A stretch of 30,032 nt of DNA from an uncultured Candidatus Melainabacteria bacterium (GTDB lineage: Bacteria > Cyanobacteriota > Vampirovibrionia > Gastranaerophilales > Gastranaerophilaceae), in contig CAKUXO010000018.1 in the NCBI GenBank assembly GCA_934700385.1, positions 1 to 30,032 on the forward strand, in the 5' to 3' direction. The notes beneath the pieces are model-generated. The model was given only the letters and a program-made list of their open reading frames with translations. It was not told where the DNA came from and did no database searches. Positions 1 through 7,482 of the stretch are shown piece by piece. The position numbers were made by a program, and so were the translations under genes. Every line of letters starts with the position of its first letter. Within the stretch, counting starts at the first letter, position 1.

Positions 1-106
1 TATGTCTTACATATATATAAAGTATATCTGATATAAATAATTGCTTAACTCGTCTTTATTTGTTACAAAACTTAATACTTTTCTAAAACCTAAAATTTAT
101 TTATTG

Positions 107-112
107 TATAAT
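107..112 (+). promoter_or_regulatory. Candidate -10 box for gcvPB
   Basis: A consensus TATAAT lies 30 nt before the gcvPB start in otherwise gene-free AT-rich sequence (1-142). No convincing -35 box is visible at 16-18 nt. The deduced leader would carry the AAGGAG/GAGGAA ribosome-binding region at 118-140. The 142 nt before the gene do not look like a glycine riboswitch. Confidence 0.4.
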
Positions 113-142
113 TAATTAAGGAGATTTAATCTGCGAGGAAAA

Positions 143-1480
143 ATGGAAAAAAGAACATCTGAAATTAAATTAAAAGATAAAACAGAACTTGAATTAATGC
201 GCCATTATAAAGCGCTTTCAGATAAAAATTTCTGTATTGAAAAAGGTTTTTATCCACTTGGTTCTTGCACAATGAAATATAATCCTCGTATAAATGAATG
301 GGCTTCTAGGCTTGAAGGCTTTTCAAATCTACATCCTAATCAAGATGATGTTGATTGCCAAGGCGCTCTAAAATTAATGTATGAACTTCAAAATTATCTT
401 AAAATTATTACAGGAATGGATGAAATAACGCTGCAACCTTGCGCTGGTGCGCATGGTGAATTTTGCGGAATGATGATTGTTAAAAAATATTTTGAAGATA
501 TAAAAGACCCTAGAAAAAAAGTTATAATACCTGATAATGCTCATGGTACAAACCCTGCAAGCGCTTCTATGTGCGGTTTTGAGGTGATTGAAGTTAAATC
601 AAATTCAAAAGGCTTAGTTGATATTGAAGAACTTAAAAAAGTTGTTGAAGAATATAATTCTGATATCGCTGCAATTATGATGACAAACCCAAATACTCTT
701 GGGCTTTTTGATAATAATGTTCTTGAAATATCTGAAATAATGCACAAAAACGGCTCTTTATTATATTATGACGGTGCTAATTTTAACGCTATTATGGGCC
801 ACACTAACCCAAAAGTAATGGGTTTTGACGTTGTTCATTTAAACCTACATAAAACTTTTTCAACTCCACACGCTGGCGGCGGCCCTGGGGCCGGTCCTGT
901 TGGGGTTGTTGAAAAATTAGCTAAATATCTTCCAATTCCAAGAATTGAATTTGACGGGCAAACATATAAAAGAACATATAATCACCCTTATTCAATAGGT
1001 AAAACTTCTGCGTTTTTCGGTAATTTTTCGGTTTTAGTTAAAGCATATACATACATCTATATGATGGGTAAAAGTTTAAAAGACGTTTCATCAGACGCTG
1101 TAATGGCGGCTAATTACTTAAAATCTTGCTTAAAAGATGATTATAAAATAGCTTTTGATTCATTCTGCGCCCATGAATTTGTTATTGATAATTCAGATAA
1201 AAAAGAGCTTGGCGCTTCAACTCTAGATATTGCTAAAAGGCTTATGGATAGCGATATTCACCCTGCAACAATATATTTTCCTTTAATTGTTCATGAGGCT
1301 TTTATGGTTGAGCCGACTGAATCTGAAACAAAAGAAGTTCTTGATAATTTTGTTGAAGTTATGAAAAAAATCTCTCAAGAAATTAAAGATGGGATTGATT
1401 TCCACGAATTTCCTAAAACAACCCCTGTTTCAAGAGTAGATGAAGTTTTTGCCGCAAGAAACCTAGATTTAAAAGAGTAG
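143..1480 (+). CDS. gcvPB: Glycine dehydrogenase (decarboxylating) subunit 2, P-protein beta
   Basis: This is the PLP-binding half of the split P-protein of the glycine cleavage system. With subunit 1 (GcvPA) it decarboxylates glycine and passes the aminomethyl group to lipoyl-GcvH in the cytoplasm. The family motif FYPLGSCTMKYNP is at residues 36-48. NLHKTFSTPHAGGGPG (234-249) holds the PLP-linked lysine K237, and YDGANFNA is near 209-216. At 445 aa it is a few tens of residues shorter at the N terminus than many GcvPB proteins. An in-frame stop at 113-115 and a GAGGAA ribosome-binding site just before ATG 143 support this start. gcvPA, gcvT and gcvH are not in the window, and the sequence just upstream is not coding, so gcvPB has its own promoter or lies after a gap. 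queA follows after 3 nt, so the two are probably cotranscribed. Confidence 0.95.
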   Translation: MEKRTSEIKLKDKTELELMRHYKALSDKNFCIEKGFYPLGSCTMKYNPRINEWASRLEGFSNLHPNQDDVDCQGALKLMYELQNYLKIITGMDEITLQPCAGAHGEFCGMMIVKKYFEDIKDPRKKVIIPDNAHGTNPASASMCGFEVIEVKSNSKGLVDIEELKKVVEEYNSDIAAIMMTNPNTLGLFDNNVLEISEIMHKNGSLLYYDGANFNAIMGHTNPKVMGFDVVHLNLHKTFSTPHAGGGPGAGPVGVVEKLAKYLPIPRIEFDGQTYKRTYNHPYSIGKTSAFFGNFSVLVKAYTYIYMMGKSLKDVSSDAVMAANYLKSCLKDDYKIAFDSFCAHEFVIDNSDKKELGASTLDIAKRLMDSDIHPATIYFPLIVHEAFMVEPTESETKEVLDNFVEVMKKISQEIKDGIDFHEFPKTTPVSRVDEVFAARNLDLKE

Positions 1481-1483
1481 AAA

Positions 1484-2527
1484 ATGGATTTAAAAACTTC
1501 TGATTTTGATTATAATTTGCCAATGGAATTAATTGCACAAAACCCCCTTGAAAAAAGGGATGAGTGCAGAATGTTACATGTTAATCGTGAAAATAAAACT
1601 TTTTATGATGAACATTTTTATAATATCATTGATTTTTTAAATAAAGATGATGTTTTAGTTTTAAATAATACAAAAGTTTTTAGCGCAAGAATTTTAGCAA
1701 AAAGATTAACAGGGGCTGAAGTTGAGATTTTTCTTTTAAATCCAATGGAAAATGGCACTTGGGAAGCTCTAACAAAAAACGCAAAAAGAGTTAAAGAAGG
1801 TGAAATTCTTGAAGTTGCGCCTGATTTTAAAATTAAATTAGTTAAAAAAATTGAAGCTAAACAAGAAAATGAAATTCCAAAATGCGCTGTTGAATTAATT
1901 TGTGAAGCTGATGATATCTATCAATTTTTAGATAAATATGGCTCAATTCCTCTGCCACCTTATATTTCAAGAAAAACAACCGATGAAGATAAAACAAACT
2001 ATCAAACTGTTTTTGCTGAAAAAATTGGCTCTGTTGCTTCTCCAACGGCAGGTTTACATTTTTCAAAAGAACTTTTAGAAAAAATTAAAAATAAAGGTGT
2101 AAAAATCGCCTATGTTACTTTAAATGTTGGCTTAGGAACGTTTATGCCCGTTAAAACAGATGATATTAAAAATCACACAATGCACTTTGAAAAATTTGAA
2201 ATTCCAAAAGAAACTGCCGATTTAATTAACAATAAAAAAGGTGCCGTTGTTGCAGTGGGGACGACTGTTTTAAGGTGTTTAGAAGCAACCTATAAAAAAC
2301 ATGGTAAAATCATCCCAACCATAGATGAAACAGATATTTTTATTTATCCACCATATAAAATTAAATCAATAGATAAATTAATAACAAATTTTCATCTTCC
2401 AAAATCAACTTTAATTATGCTTGTGAGCGCTTTTATGGGTAAAGACTTTACTTTTGAAGTTTATAAACACGCTGTTGAAGAAAAATATAGATTTTTTAGC
2501 TATGGCGATTGTATGTTTATTGAATAA
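1484..2527 (+). CDS. queA: S-adenosylmethionine:tRNA ribosyltransferase-isomerase QueA
   Basis: QueA moves the ribosyl part of SAM onto 7-aminomethyl-7-deazaguanine in tRNA, making epoxyqueuosine at the wobble position of Asn, Asp, His and Tyr tRNAs. The 347-aa length is normal for the family. Recognisable blocks are LPMELIAQNPLEKRDECRML (12-31), VLVLNNTKVFSARI (57-70), YGSIPLPPYI (152-161), GSVASPTAGLHF (182-193), LGTFMPV (217-223) and NFHLPKSTLIMLVSAFMG (302-319). The start lies 3 nt after the gcvPB stop with only a weak purine-rich site (AAAAGAG), which suggests translational coupling. The pairing with gcvPB has no obvious functional logic. No other queuosine gene is nearby. Confidence 0.96.
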   Translation: MDLKTSDFDYNLPMELIAQNPLEKRDECRMLHVNRENKTFYDEHFYNIIDFLNKDDVLVLNNTKVFSARILAKRLTGAEVEIFLLNPMENGTWEALTKNAKRVKEGEILEVAPDFKIKLVKKIEAKQENEIPKCAVELICEADDIYQFLDKYGSIPLPPYISRKTTDEDKTNYQTVFAEKIGSVASPTAGLHFSKELLEKIKNKGVKIAYVTLNVGLGTFMPVKTDDIKNHTMHFEKFEIPKETADLINNKKGAVVAVGTTVLRCLEATYKKHGKIIPTIDETDIFIYPPYKIKSIDKLITNFHLPKSTLIMLVSAFMGKDFTFEVYKHAVEEKYRFFSYGDCMFIE

Positions 2528-2544
2528 CTTAAAAAAAGTTAAAA

Positions 2545-2574
2545 TTCATGTTTACTTTTTTGGGTGCTTATAAT
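2545..2574 (+). promoter_or_regulatory. Candidate promoter for rpsO
   Basis: A TATAAT at 2569-2574 is preceded at 18 nt by the weak -35 hexamer TTCATG (2545-2550). It would give rpsO its own transcript with a leader of about 35 nt. The -10 is good and the -35 is poor. Confidence 0.4.
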
Positions 2575-2616
2575 AAACTTATTTAGGTAAAGTATAACAA
2601 ATAAAAGGAAAAGAAG

Positions 2617-2886
2617 ATGTCAATCAACTTAAAAAACAAACAAGAAATTATCAAAAAATTTGGTAAAACTGAAAAAGATAGCGGAAATATTGAAGTTCAA
2701 ATCGCTATGCTTTCACAAAAAATTTCAGAATTAACTGAACACTTAAAACTTAACAAAAAAGATTGCCAAGCTAAAAGAGGTCTTTTAGTTATGGTTGGTA
2801 GAAGAAAAGGTATGCTTACTTACTTAAAAAAAGCTAACCTTGATAAATACCGTGCTTTAATTAAAGAATTAGGTATCAGAGGTTAA
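2617..2886 (+). CDS. rpsO: 30S ribosomal protein S15
   Basis: S15 is a primary 16S rRNA-binding protein of the small-subunit platform. The 89-aa length is exactly that of the family. The conserved core is present: TEKDSGNIEVQIAMLS, then the helix ending in HLKLNKKDCQAKRGLL, then VGRRKGMLTYL. A good ribosome-binding site (AAAAGGAAAAGAAG) lies before the ATG. The gene has its own candidate promoter and is followed 22 nt later by a strong intrinsic terminator, so it is probably monocistronic. The common neighbour pnp is not present. Confidence 0.98.
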   Translation: MSINLKNKQEIIKKFGKTEKDSGNIEVQIAMLSQKISELTEHLKLNKKDCQAKRGLLVMVGRRKGMLTYLKKANLDKYRALIKELGIRG

Positions 2887-2908
2887 TTTTTACTAAGATT
2901 GATATAAT

Positions 2909-2947
2909 AAATGCTACAAGAGTTATACCTTGTAGCATTTTTATTTT
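2909..2947 (+). terminator. Rho-independent terminator after rpsO
   Basis: A perfect 12-bp stem is formed by AAATGCTACAAG (2909-2920) and CTTGTAGCATTT (2929-2940), with an 8-nt loop and a T-rich tail. Read on the minus strand the tail is T/A-mixed, so it may also stop the convergent acyltransferase transcript, less efficiently. Confidence 0.9.
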
Positions 2948-2960
2948 ATTTATTATTTTT

Positions 2961-3698
<738 letters not shown>

Positions 3699-3718
3699 AT
3701 TTTTATAATTCTATTTCT

Positions 3719-4483
3719 TTACACGAAAGGAATTTTTAAAAACTCATCAACTGAAAAGCACATAAATGCTTCACAAGCGTTGATGTTATGTTTAATAGAA
3801 CGGAAATAATTAATTCCCATAATTTTTTCAACAAGCCCTGAAAATTTGTTTTCAGGATAAAATTCCTTTAAAAATTTCTTTTTTGTTTCAACAATTTGGC
3901 TAATATCAACATAATAATCCAATGTCGGCATAGGAAAATCTGATTCAAAAAGCATAATTTTTAAATCTTTTTTGTGTTCTTTTTCTTCTAAAAGATGCCT
4001 AAAATGGCTGATTAAAGAAATTGTATCGGGATTATTATCATATAAATTAGGAATGAAAATATAATCCGCTTCTGAAATATCAATTTTTTTAAATGTTGAA
4101 TAATGATTTTTAAGAGTTTTATCATCAATATCAAAAATCTTAAAACCCTTTATTCTCATAGCTTTCATAACATCTTGAAACTGCTGTTTTTTAATGCTTG
4201 ATGAATCAATTGGGTTTAATTCTGAAAGAATTGTTGAACCGTTTGTCATACACAAAACTTCAAAATTTTTAGGATATTGCGCCATTAATCCACCTAGACC
4301 TTTTGTTTCAGCCCCAGGGTATTGCGAAAAAACAAGGCATTTAGTATTTATATTAATCTTAAATTTTTCAAATTGGCTTTTAAGATTAAAAAGAAAATAA
4401 AAAATAAACTTGTTGTAGTTAATTTTTTTAATAAATTTTGTTTCTTTAATGAGGTCAAGGAATTTTCTTTTGATTAAATACAT
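3719..4483 (-). CDS. PIG-L/LmbE-family protein lacking the metal-binding motif
   Basis: The protein has the layout of PIG-L (LmbE-like) sugar deacetylases found in polysaccharide clusters. A first strand and glycine turn (LVFSQYPGAETKGLGGLMA, 50-68) is followed by VLCMTNGS (76-83) and a helix with MKAMRIKGF (106-114). A DNNPDT segment is at 149-154. The C-terminal block has ESDFP (180-184), YVDIS (191-195), KKKF (201-204), INYFRS (224-229) and ACEAF (236-240). The family's HPDDE motif reads YPGAE (55-59), and the later D-x-H-P-D-H-type site reads DNNPDT, so the zinc ligands and catalytic Asp appear to be gone. It is therefore a likely pseudoenzyme or has a changed chemistry. It is first in a two-gene unit with the acyltransferase. 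The ribosome-binding site is weak. Confidence 0.7.
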   Translation of the reverse strand: MYLIKRKFLDLIKETKFIKKINYNKFIFYFLFNLKSQFEKFKININTKCLVFSQYPGAETKGLGGLMAQYPKNFEVLCMTNGSTILSELNPIDSSSIKKQQFQDVMKAMRIKGFKIFDIDDKTLKNHYSTFKKIDISEADYIFIPNLYDNNPDTISLISHFRHLLEEKEHKKDLKIMLFESDFPMPTLDYYVDISQIVETKKKFLKEFYPENKFSGLVEKIMGINYFRSIKHNINACEAFMCFSVDEFLKIPFV

Positions 4484-4507
4484 ATAAATCCATCTTTCCT
4501 ATCGTTG

Positions 4508-4535
4508 ATTATAACAAAAAACCCTAATATAACAA
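4508..4535 (-). promoter_or_regulatory. Candidate promoter for the PIG-L/acyltransferase pair
   Basis: On the minus strand TTGTTA (4530-4535) and TATAAT (4508-4513) are separated by 16 nt. The -10 ends 24 nt before the ATG at 4483, and AGGAAAG lies in the short leader. Confidence 0.55.
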
Positions 4536-4536
4536 G

Positions 4537-4570
4537 TTTTGTAAAGTTTAGAATTAAAATCTTTACAAAA
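4537..4570. promoter_or_regulatory. Perfect inverted repeat between divergent genes
   Basis: TTTTGTAAAG (4537-4546) and CTTTACAAAA (4561-4570) form perfect 10-bp arms with a 14-nt spacer, so arm centres are 24 bp apart. The repeat directly abuts the minus-strand -35 box (4530-4535) and lies 63 bp upstream of the plus-strand -10. Position and symmetry suggest an operator. A cruciform or chance in AT-rich DNA are alternatives. Confidence 0.45.
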
Positions 4571-4632
4571 AAGCAATTTTTTAATTGAAAAATTTTTTAT
4601 ATTTATAAGAGGAAGTCATTTTAAAAAATTAA

Positions 4633-4641
4633 TGATATAAT
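4633..4641 (+). promoter_or_regulatory. Extended -10 promoter of the 56-aa small gene
   Basis: The sequence TGATATAAT is a consensus extended -10 (TGnTATAAT). The next ATG (4648) begins 6 nt after the hexamer, where transcription should start, so the message would be leaderless. The -35 position (AAGTCA, 4613-4618) is a poor match. Confidence 0.55.
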
Positions 4642-4647
4642 TAATCT

Positions 4648-4818
4648 ATGGAAAAGCAACGAAAAATAGTTTATTTAAAAGAAAAGTCGCTTGAAAAAAA
4701 GTCGGCTCAAAATTGCGAAAAGTTTTTGGAAAATCAAAATTTTCAAAATCCTATCAAGGCGATGTTTCGTGCTTTTTCGGAAACTAAAAAAGATATCACT
4801 GAAAAAGATTTATTTTAA
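4648..4818 (+). CDS. Small hypothetical protein, 56 aa
   Basis: The frame encodes a 56-residue basic, polar protein beginning MEKQRKIVYLKEKSLEKKSA and ending TEKDLF. It has no membrane segment or signal peptide, and I do not recognise a family. Support for its being real is positional: a consensus extended -10 sits 6 nt before the ATG, and the next gene starts 6 nt after its stop. It uses TCG for three of its four serines, which looks uncommon beside its neighbours. It may be a leaderless first gene of an operon with the 161-aa protein and prmC. Confidence 0.5.
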   Translation: MEKQRKIVYLKEKSLEKKSAQNCEKFLENQNFQNPIKAMFRAFSETKKDITEKDLF

Positions 4819-4824
4819 AATAAA

Positions 4825-5310
4825 ATGCAAAACATCAAAAATGCCCTCTTTTTAAATTTAACCCCAAGGCAAAAATCTCAACTTTTAGGGACTATAAAAG
4901 CATATTTTAAAAATTTTCCAACTTTATCTAACCTTGAATTAATAGATAAATTTTTTGAAGATGAAAAATATTATCTTGATATTAATCAGCCTCATTTTGA
5001 ATTTATGAAAGATTATTTTGAAGATGATTTATTCTTTCGAGATTTGAAAAAATATCTTGATTTTTTATCTTATGAAAAAAAACAGCTTGAATTAATGAAG
5101 CCTTATCTTGATAAGCAAAAAGAAATTGCAAAACAACAAAGAAAAAAGGCACAAGAATATAAAATGTCTAAATTAAAACCAACAAAAAAACAACTTTTAT
5201 ATTACGATAAAATTACAAAAGCCCATAACATTGAAAAGAAAGATGTCAAAGAGGCTTCAAGGCTTGATTTAAGAAATTGGATTATGGAAATTTTAGAAAA
5301 AAATGAATAA
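4825..5310 (+). CDS. Hypothetical protein, 161 aa
   Basis: This is a soluble, charged and probably all-helical protein of unknown function. The N-terminal half has alternating aromatic and acidic residues (HFEFMKDYFEDDLFFRDLKK, about 57-76). The middle is a lysine/glutamine-rich helix. The C-terminal 45 residues begin KPTKKQLLYYDKITKAHNI and end in a helix with ASRLDLRNWIMEILEKNE. That C-terminal block loosely recalls short P-T-x-K-Q-x-x-Y-Y modules in other bacterial proteins, but I cannot name a family. There is no clear ribosome-binding site, and the ATG follows the small gene's stop by 6 nt, so coupling is likely. Its last 8 nt overlap the start of prmC, placing it in the same transcript. 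Confidence 0.8.
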   Translation: MQNIKNALFLNLTPRQKSQLLGTIKAYFKNFPTLSNLELIDKFFEDEKYYLDINQPHFEFMKDYFEDDLFFRDLKKYLDFLSYEKKQLELMKPYLDKQKEIAKQQRKKAQEYKMSKLKPTKKQLLYYDKITKAHNIEKKDVKEASRLDLRNWIMEILEKNE

Positions 5311-6157
5311 ATTTTTAAAAAAAATTGAAGATATTTTAAAAAACGCAGGTATTGAAGAATTTAAAAAAGAAGCTGAAATTCTTCTTTTAGAGGTTTCAAA
5401 TTTAACTAAAGAAGAACTTCTTTTATTAGATAAATTAAACCAAGAAGTAGAAGAAAAAATTGAAAATCTTGCCCTTAAAAGAGCAAAAACAAAAGCGCCC
5501 CTGTGGCACATTTTAGGGTATTGCTATTTTATGGGTGAAAAATATCTTGTTAATGAAAATGTTTTAACTCCAAGAGATGAAACAGAGCTTTTAGTTTTAG
5601 AGGCCTATAAAAAACTTAAAAATAAATCTAAAAATGAAAAAATTAATATTTTAGATATAGGTGTGGGCTCTGGCTGCATTAGCTGTGCTTTAGCGCATAA
5701 ATTAAAAGATTATAACATCGAAATTCTCTCAATTGATAAAAGTTCATCTGCTTTAATTGTTGCTCTTGAAAATGTTTCAAAACAAGATTTAATTAGAAAA
5801 ATTATTTTAAGAAAATCTGATTTATTTTCTAAAATAAGAGATTTTGAAAAGTTTGATTTAATTATCTCAAATCCGCCATATATACCGATTTCAATGAAAG
5901 AAACTCTGCAAGATGAAGTTAAAAATTTTGACCCTGATATGGCATTATTTGCTAACGACGATGATGGAGTTGAGTTTTATCAAAAAATAATTGAAAAAGC
6001 ACCGCTTTATTTAAAAGAAAATGGTTTAATTGCTTTTGAATTAGGAATTAATCAAGCGCCTTTGGTTCAAAAAATGCTTGAAAAAGATTTTAAAAATATT
6101 GAAATTACAAAAGACTTAGCAAAAATTGATAGAGTTATTTTAGCTTCACTTTCATAA
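5303..6157 (+). CDS. prmC: Peptide chain release factor N5-glutamine methyltransferase
   Basis: PrmC (HemK) methylates the GGQ glutamine of release factors RF1/RF2 with SAM. The 284-aa length fits. The N-terminal helical release-factor-binding domain ends in PLWHILGYCYFMGEKYLV (66-83) and VLTPRDETELLV (87-98). The Rossmann-type SAM site is ILDIGVGSGCISCALA (116-131), and the catalytic NPPY motif is at 190-193 in LIISNPPYIP. The start overlaps the upstream 161-aa gene by 8 nt. prfA, a frequent neighbour, is not present. Confidence 0.95.
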   Translation: MNKFLKKIEDILKNAGIEEFKKEAEILLLEVSNLTKEELLLLDKLNQEVEEKIENLALKRAKTKAPLWHILGYCYFMGEKYLVNENVLTPRDETELLVLEAYKKLKNKSKNEKINILDIGVGSGCISCALAHKLKDYNIEILSIDKSSSALIVALENVSKQDLIRKIILRKSDLFSKIRDFEKFDLIISNPPYIPISMKETLQDEVKNFDPDMALFANDDDGVEFYQKIIEKAPLYLKENGLIAFELGINQAPLVQKMLEKDFKNIEITKDLAKIDRVILASLS

Positions 6158-6168
6158 AAAAATATAAC

Positions 6169-6178
6169 GGTAATTACC
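6169..6178. promoter_or_regulatory. Perfect palindrome upstream of the Hsp20 gene
   Basis: GGTAATTACC is a perfect 10-bp palindrome in the 87-nt gap between prmC and the small heat-shock gene. It could be an operator half-site cluster. It does not match the CIRCE or HAIR consensus as I know them. No clear promoter was recognised in this gap. Confidence 0.25.
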
Positions 6179-6244
6179 TAAAAAGCTAATGTTTTTCTTC
6201 TTATTTTAAGTAAAAATTAAATGTCATTTAATAAGGAGAAAAAA

Positions 6245-6709
6245 ATGAGATTTAGCATTATAAAAAGAGAACCGTCATATTTTTTTGAAAATATCCATGA
6301 AGATTTAAACAGATTTTTAAAAGATACATTTGGCGATATGGAACAAATTGATAACCAACAAAGCCCAATATATCGTGCTTTTCGCCCTGCGGTTGAAATA
6401 AAAGAAAAATCAGATAAATATGAAGTAAAAGTTGAGCTTCCAAATGTTCAAAAAGAAGATATAGAAGTTGAATTAAATGAAGATTATATTTCAATTAAAG
6501 CGGAGTCAAAATTTGAAGAATGCAAAGAAGAAGAAAACATTAAAACTTCAGAATTTCGTTATGGTAAATTTATAAGAAAAATTCCTTTTGAACATGCAAT
6601 TAACACTGAAAATGCTCACAGCGAATTTAAAAATGGAGTTTTGCACATTAATCTTTATAAATTACATCAAGATAAAAAAGAAGAACCGAAAAAATTAAAA
6701 ATAGACTAA
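6245..6709 (+). CDS. Small heat-shock protein, Hsp20/alpha-crystallin family
   Basis: This is an ATP-independent holdase chaperone, expected to form oligomers. The alpha-crystallin domain runs from about residue 45 to 140: RPAVEIKEKSDKYEVKVELP, VQKEDIEVELNEDYISIKAE, then the FRYGKFIRKIPF strand and FKNGVLHINL near the end. A longer frame opens at 6221, but AAGGAG at 6233-6238 is 6 nt before ATG 6245, so the 154-aa form (starting MRFSIIKREPS) is preferred. In the C-terminal loop the usual proline before Lys is replaced (NLYK). It has its own terminator and is probably a single-gene unit. Confidence 0.93.
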   Translation: MRFSIIKREPSYFFENIHEDLNRFLKDTFGDMEQIDNQQSPIYRAFRPAVEIKEKSDKYEVKVELPNVQKEDIEVELNEDYISIKAESKFEECKEEENIKTSEFRYGKFIRKIPFEHAINTENAHSEFKNGVLHINLYKLHQDKKEEPKKLKID

Positions 6710-6750
6710 AATTTCAGCTTTTCTTTTGATAGATTGATTTTAAAATATAG

Positions 6751-6778
6751 CCGCCTTTAAAATTAAGGGCGGTTTTTC
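6751..6778 (+). terminator. Rho-independent terminator after the Hsp20 gene
   Basis: CCGCCTTTAA and TTAAGGGCGG form a stem (6751-6772) with a G-C-rich base, followed by a T tract (6773-6778). It stands out in very AT-rich surroundings. Confidence 0.85.
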
Positions 6779-6800
6779 TACGATAAAAAGGGGGTTTTAC

Positions 6801-6828
6801 TTTACTTAAATAAAATTAGCATTAAAAT
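6801..6828 (+). promoter_or_regulatory. Promoter of the exported 200-aa protein, leaderless arrangement
   Basis: TTTACT (6801-6806) and TAAAAT (6823-6828) have a 16-nt spacer. The ATG at 6835 begins 6 nt after the -10 and has no Shine-Dalgarno sequence, which predicts a leaderless transcript. Confidence 0.55.
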
Positions 6829-6834
6829 AATTAT

Positions 6835-7437
6835 ATGAAAAAATATCTTTTAATTTTATTTAGTTTAATTTTATTAAATTCTTTTACATTGGCTGATTCT
6901 TTATTAGAGTCTGATTATAACTTTATTGATACCGCTTTTGACGGTATTAAACCCGTTACAAATAAACAATTTAACGATACTGTTAATAAATTAACTCCGC
7001 AACCTGTTGAAGAAGGATTTAAAGGTAAATTAAAAGCCTTTTTGTTTGGAAGAAAAATGGGAGTTGAAGCGCAACCCAACGGGCAAAATGTTCAAATGGA
7101 TATTGGGGGCGAAAAAGCCGCCATTGATGAACTTAAAAATGGAATTTATTACATTAAACTTTTGGTTAATGTAATAGGTGCAGATGGAAATATTATTCCT
7201 TTAGGCAATTATAAAATTAAAGAAAAAAATGAAGATAATCAATCTTATCTTGTTTTTTATCAAGGTGAAAAAGAATATGGTTATTTAAAATTGAAAAAAT
7301 ATGAAGATAATTTAAAAAAAGAAAACGATATTGCATATTCAAGAGTGGATATCATTTCAGACGATTATGTAAGAATTGTTTATTCAACAATTACAGATAC
7401 AAAGTGTGCATTAGCAAAAGTATATTTGCAAAACTAG
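6835..7437 (+). CDS. Hypothetical exported protein, 200 aa
   Basis: The N terminus is a typical Sec signal peptide: two lysines, a hydrophobic core (YLLILFSLILLNSF) and a likely cut after TLA near residue 20. The mature part is hydrophilic, with several predicted beta segments (for example GIYYIKLLVNVIG, SYLVFYQGEKEYGYLKL and DDYVRIVYSTI). No lipobox Cys follows the signal. I do not recognise a family. It is probably periplasmic. It has its own leaderless-type promoter, and the promoter of ssb overlaps its 3' end. Confidence 0.8.
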   Translation: MKKYLLILFSLILLNSFTLADSLLESDYNFIDTAFDGIKPVTNKQFNDTVNKLTPQPVEEGFKGKLKAFLFGRKMGVEAQPNGQNVQMDIGGEKAAIDELKNGIYYIKLLVNVIGADGNIIPLGNYKIKEKNEDNQSYLVFYQGEKEYGYLKLKKYEDNLKKENDIAYSRVDIISDDYVRIVYSTITDTKCALAKVYLQN

Positions 7438-7454
7438 TTTTTACATAATATAAT
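7425..7454 (+). promoter_or_regulatory. Candidate promoter for ssb and downstream genes
   Basis: TTTGCA (7425-7430) and a consensus TATAAT (7449-7454) have an 18-nt spacer. The -35 lies inside the last codons of the preceding gene. The ssb start with its AGAAGG site is 28 nt downstream. Confidence 0.5.
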
Positions 7455-7482
7455 TTTTATAAATGTAAAAAGAAGGTATAAA

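Noticed and set aside
1..142. Possible glycine riboswitch upstream of gcvPB
   Set aside because: The region is simple AT-rich sequence with no G-rich paired elements or conserved riboswitch core.
6221..6244. Eight-residue N-terminal extension of the Hsp20 protein
   Set aside because: A near-ideal AAGGAG at 6233-6238 points to ATG 6245 and would itself lie inside the extension.
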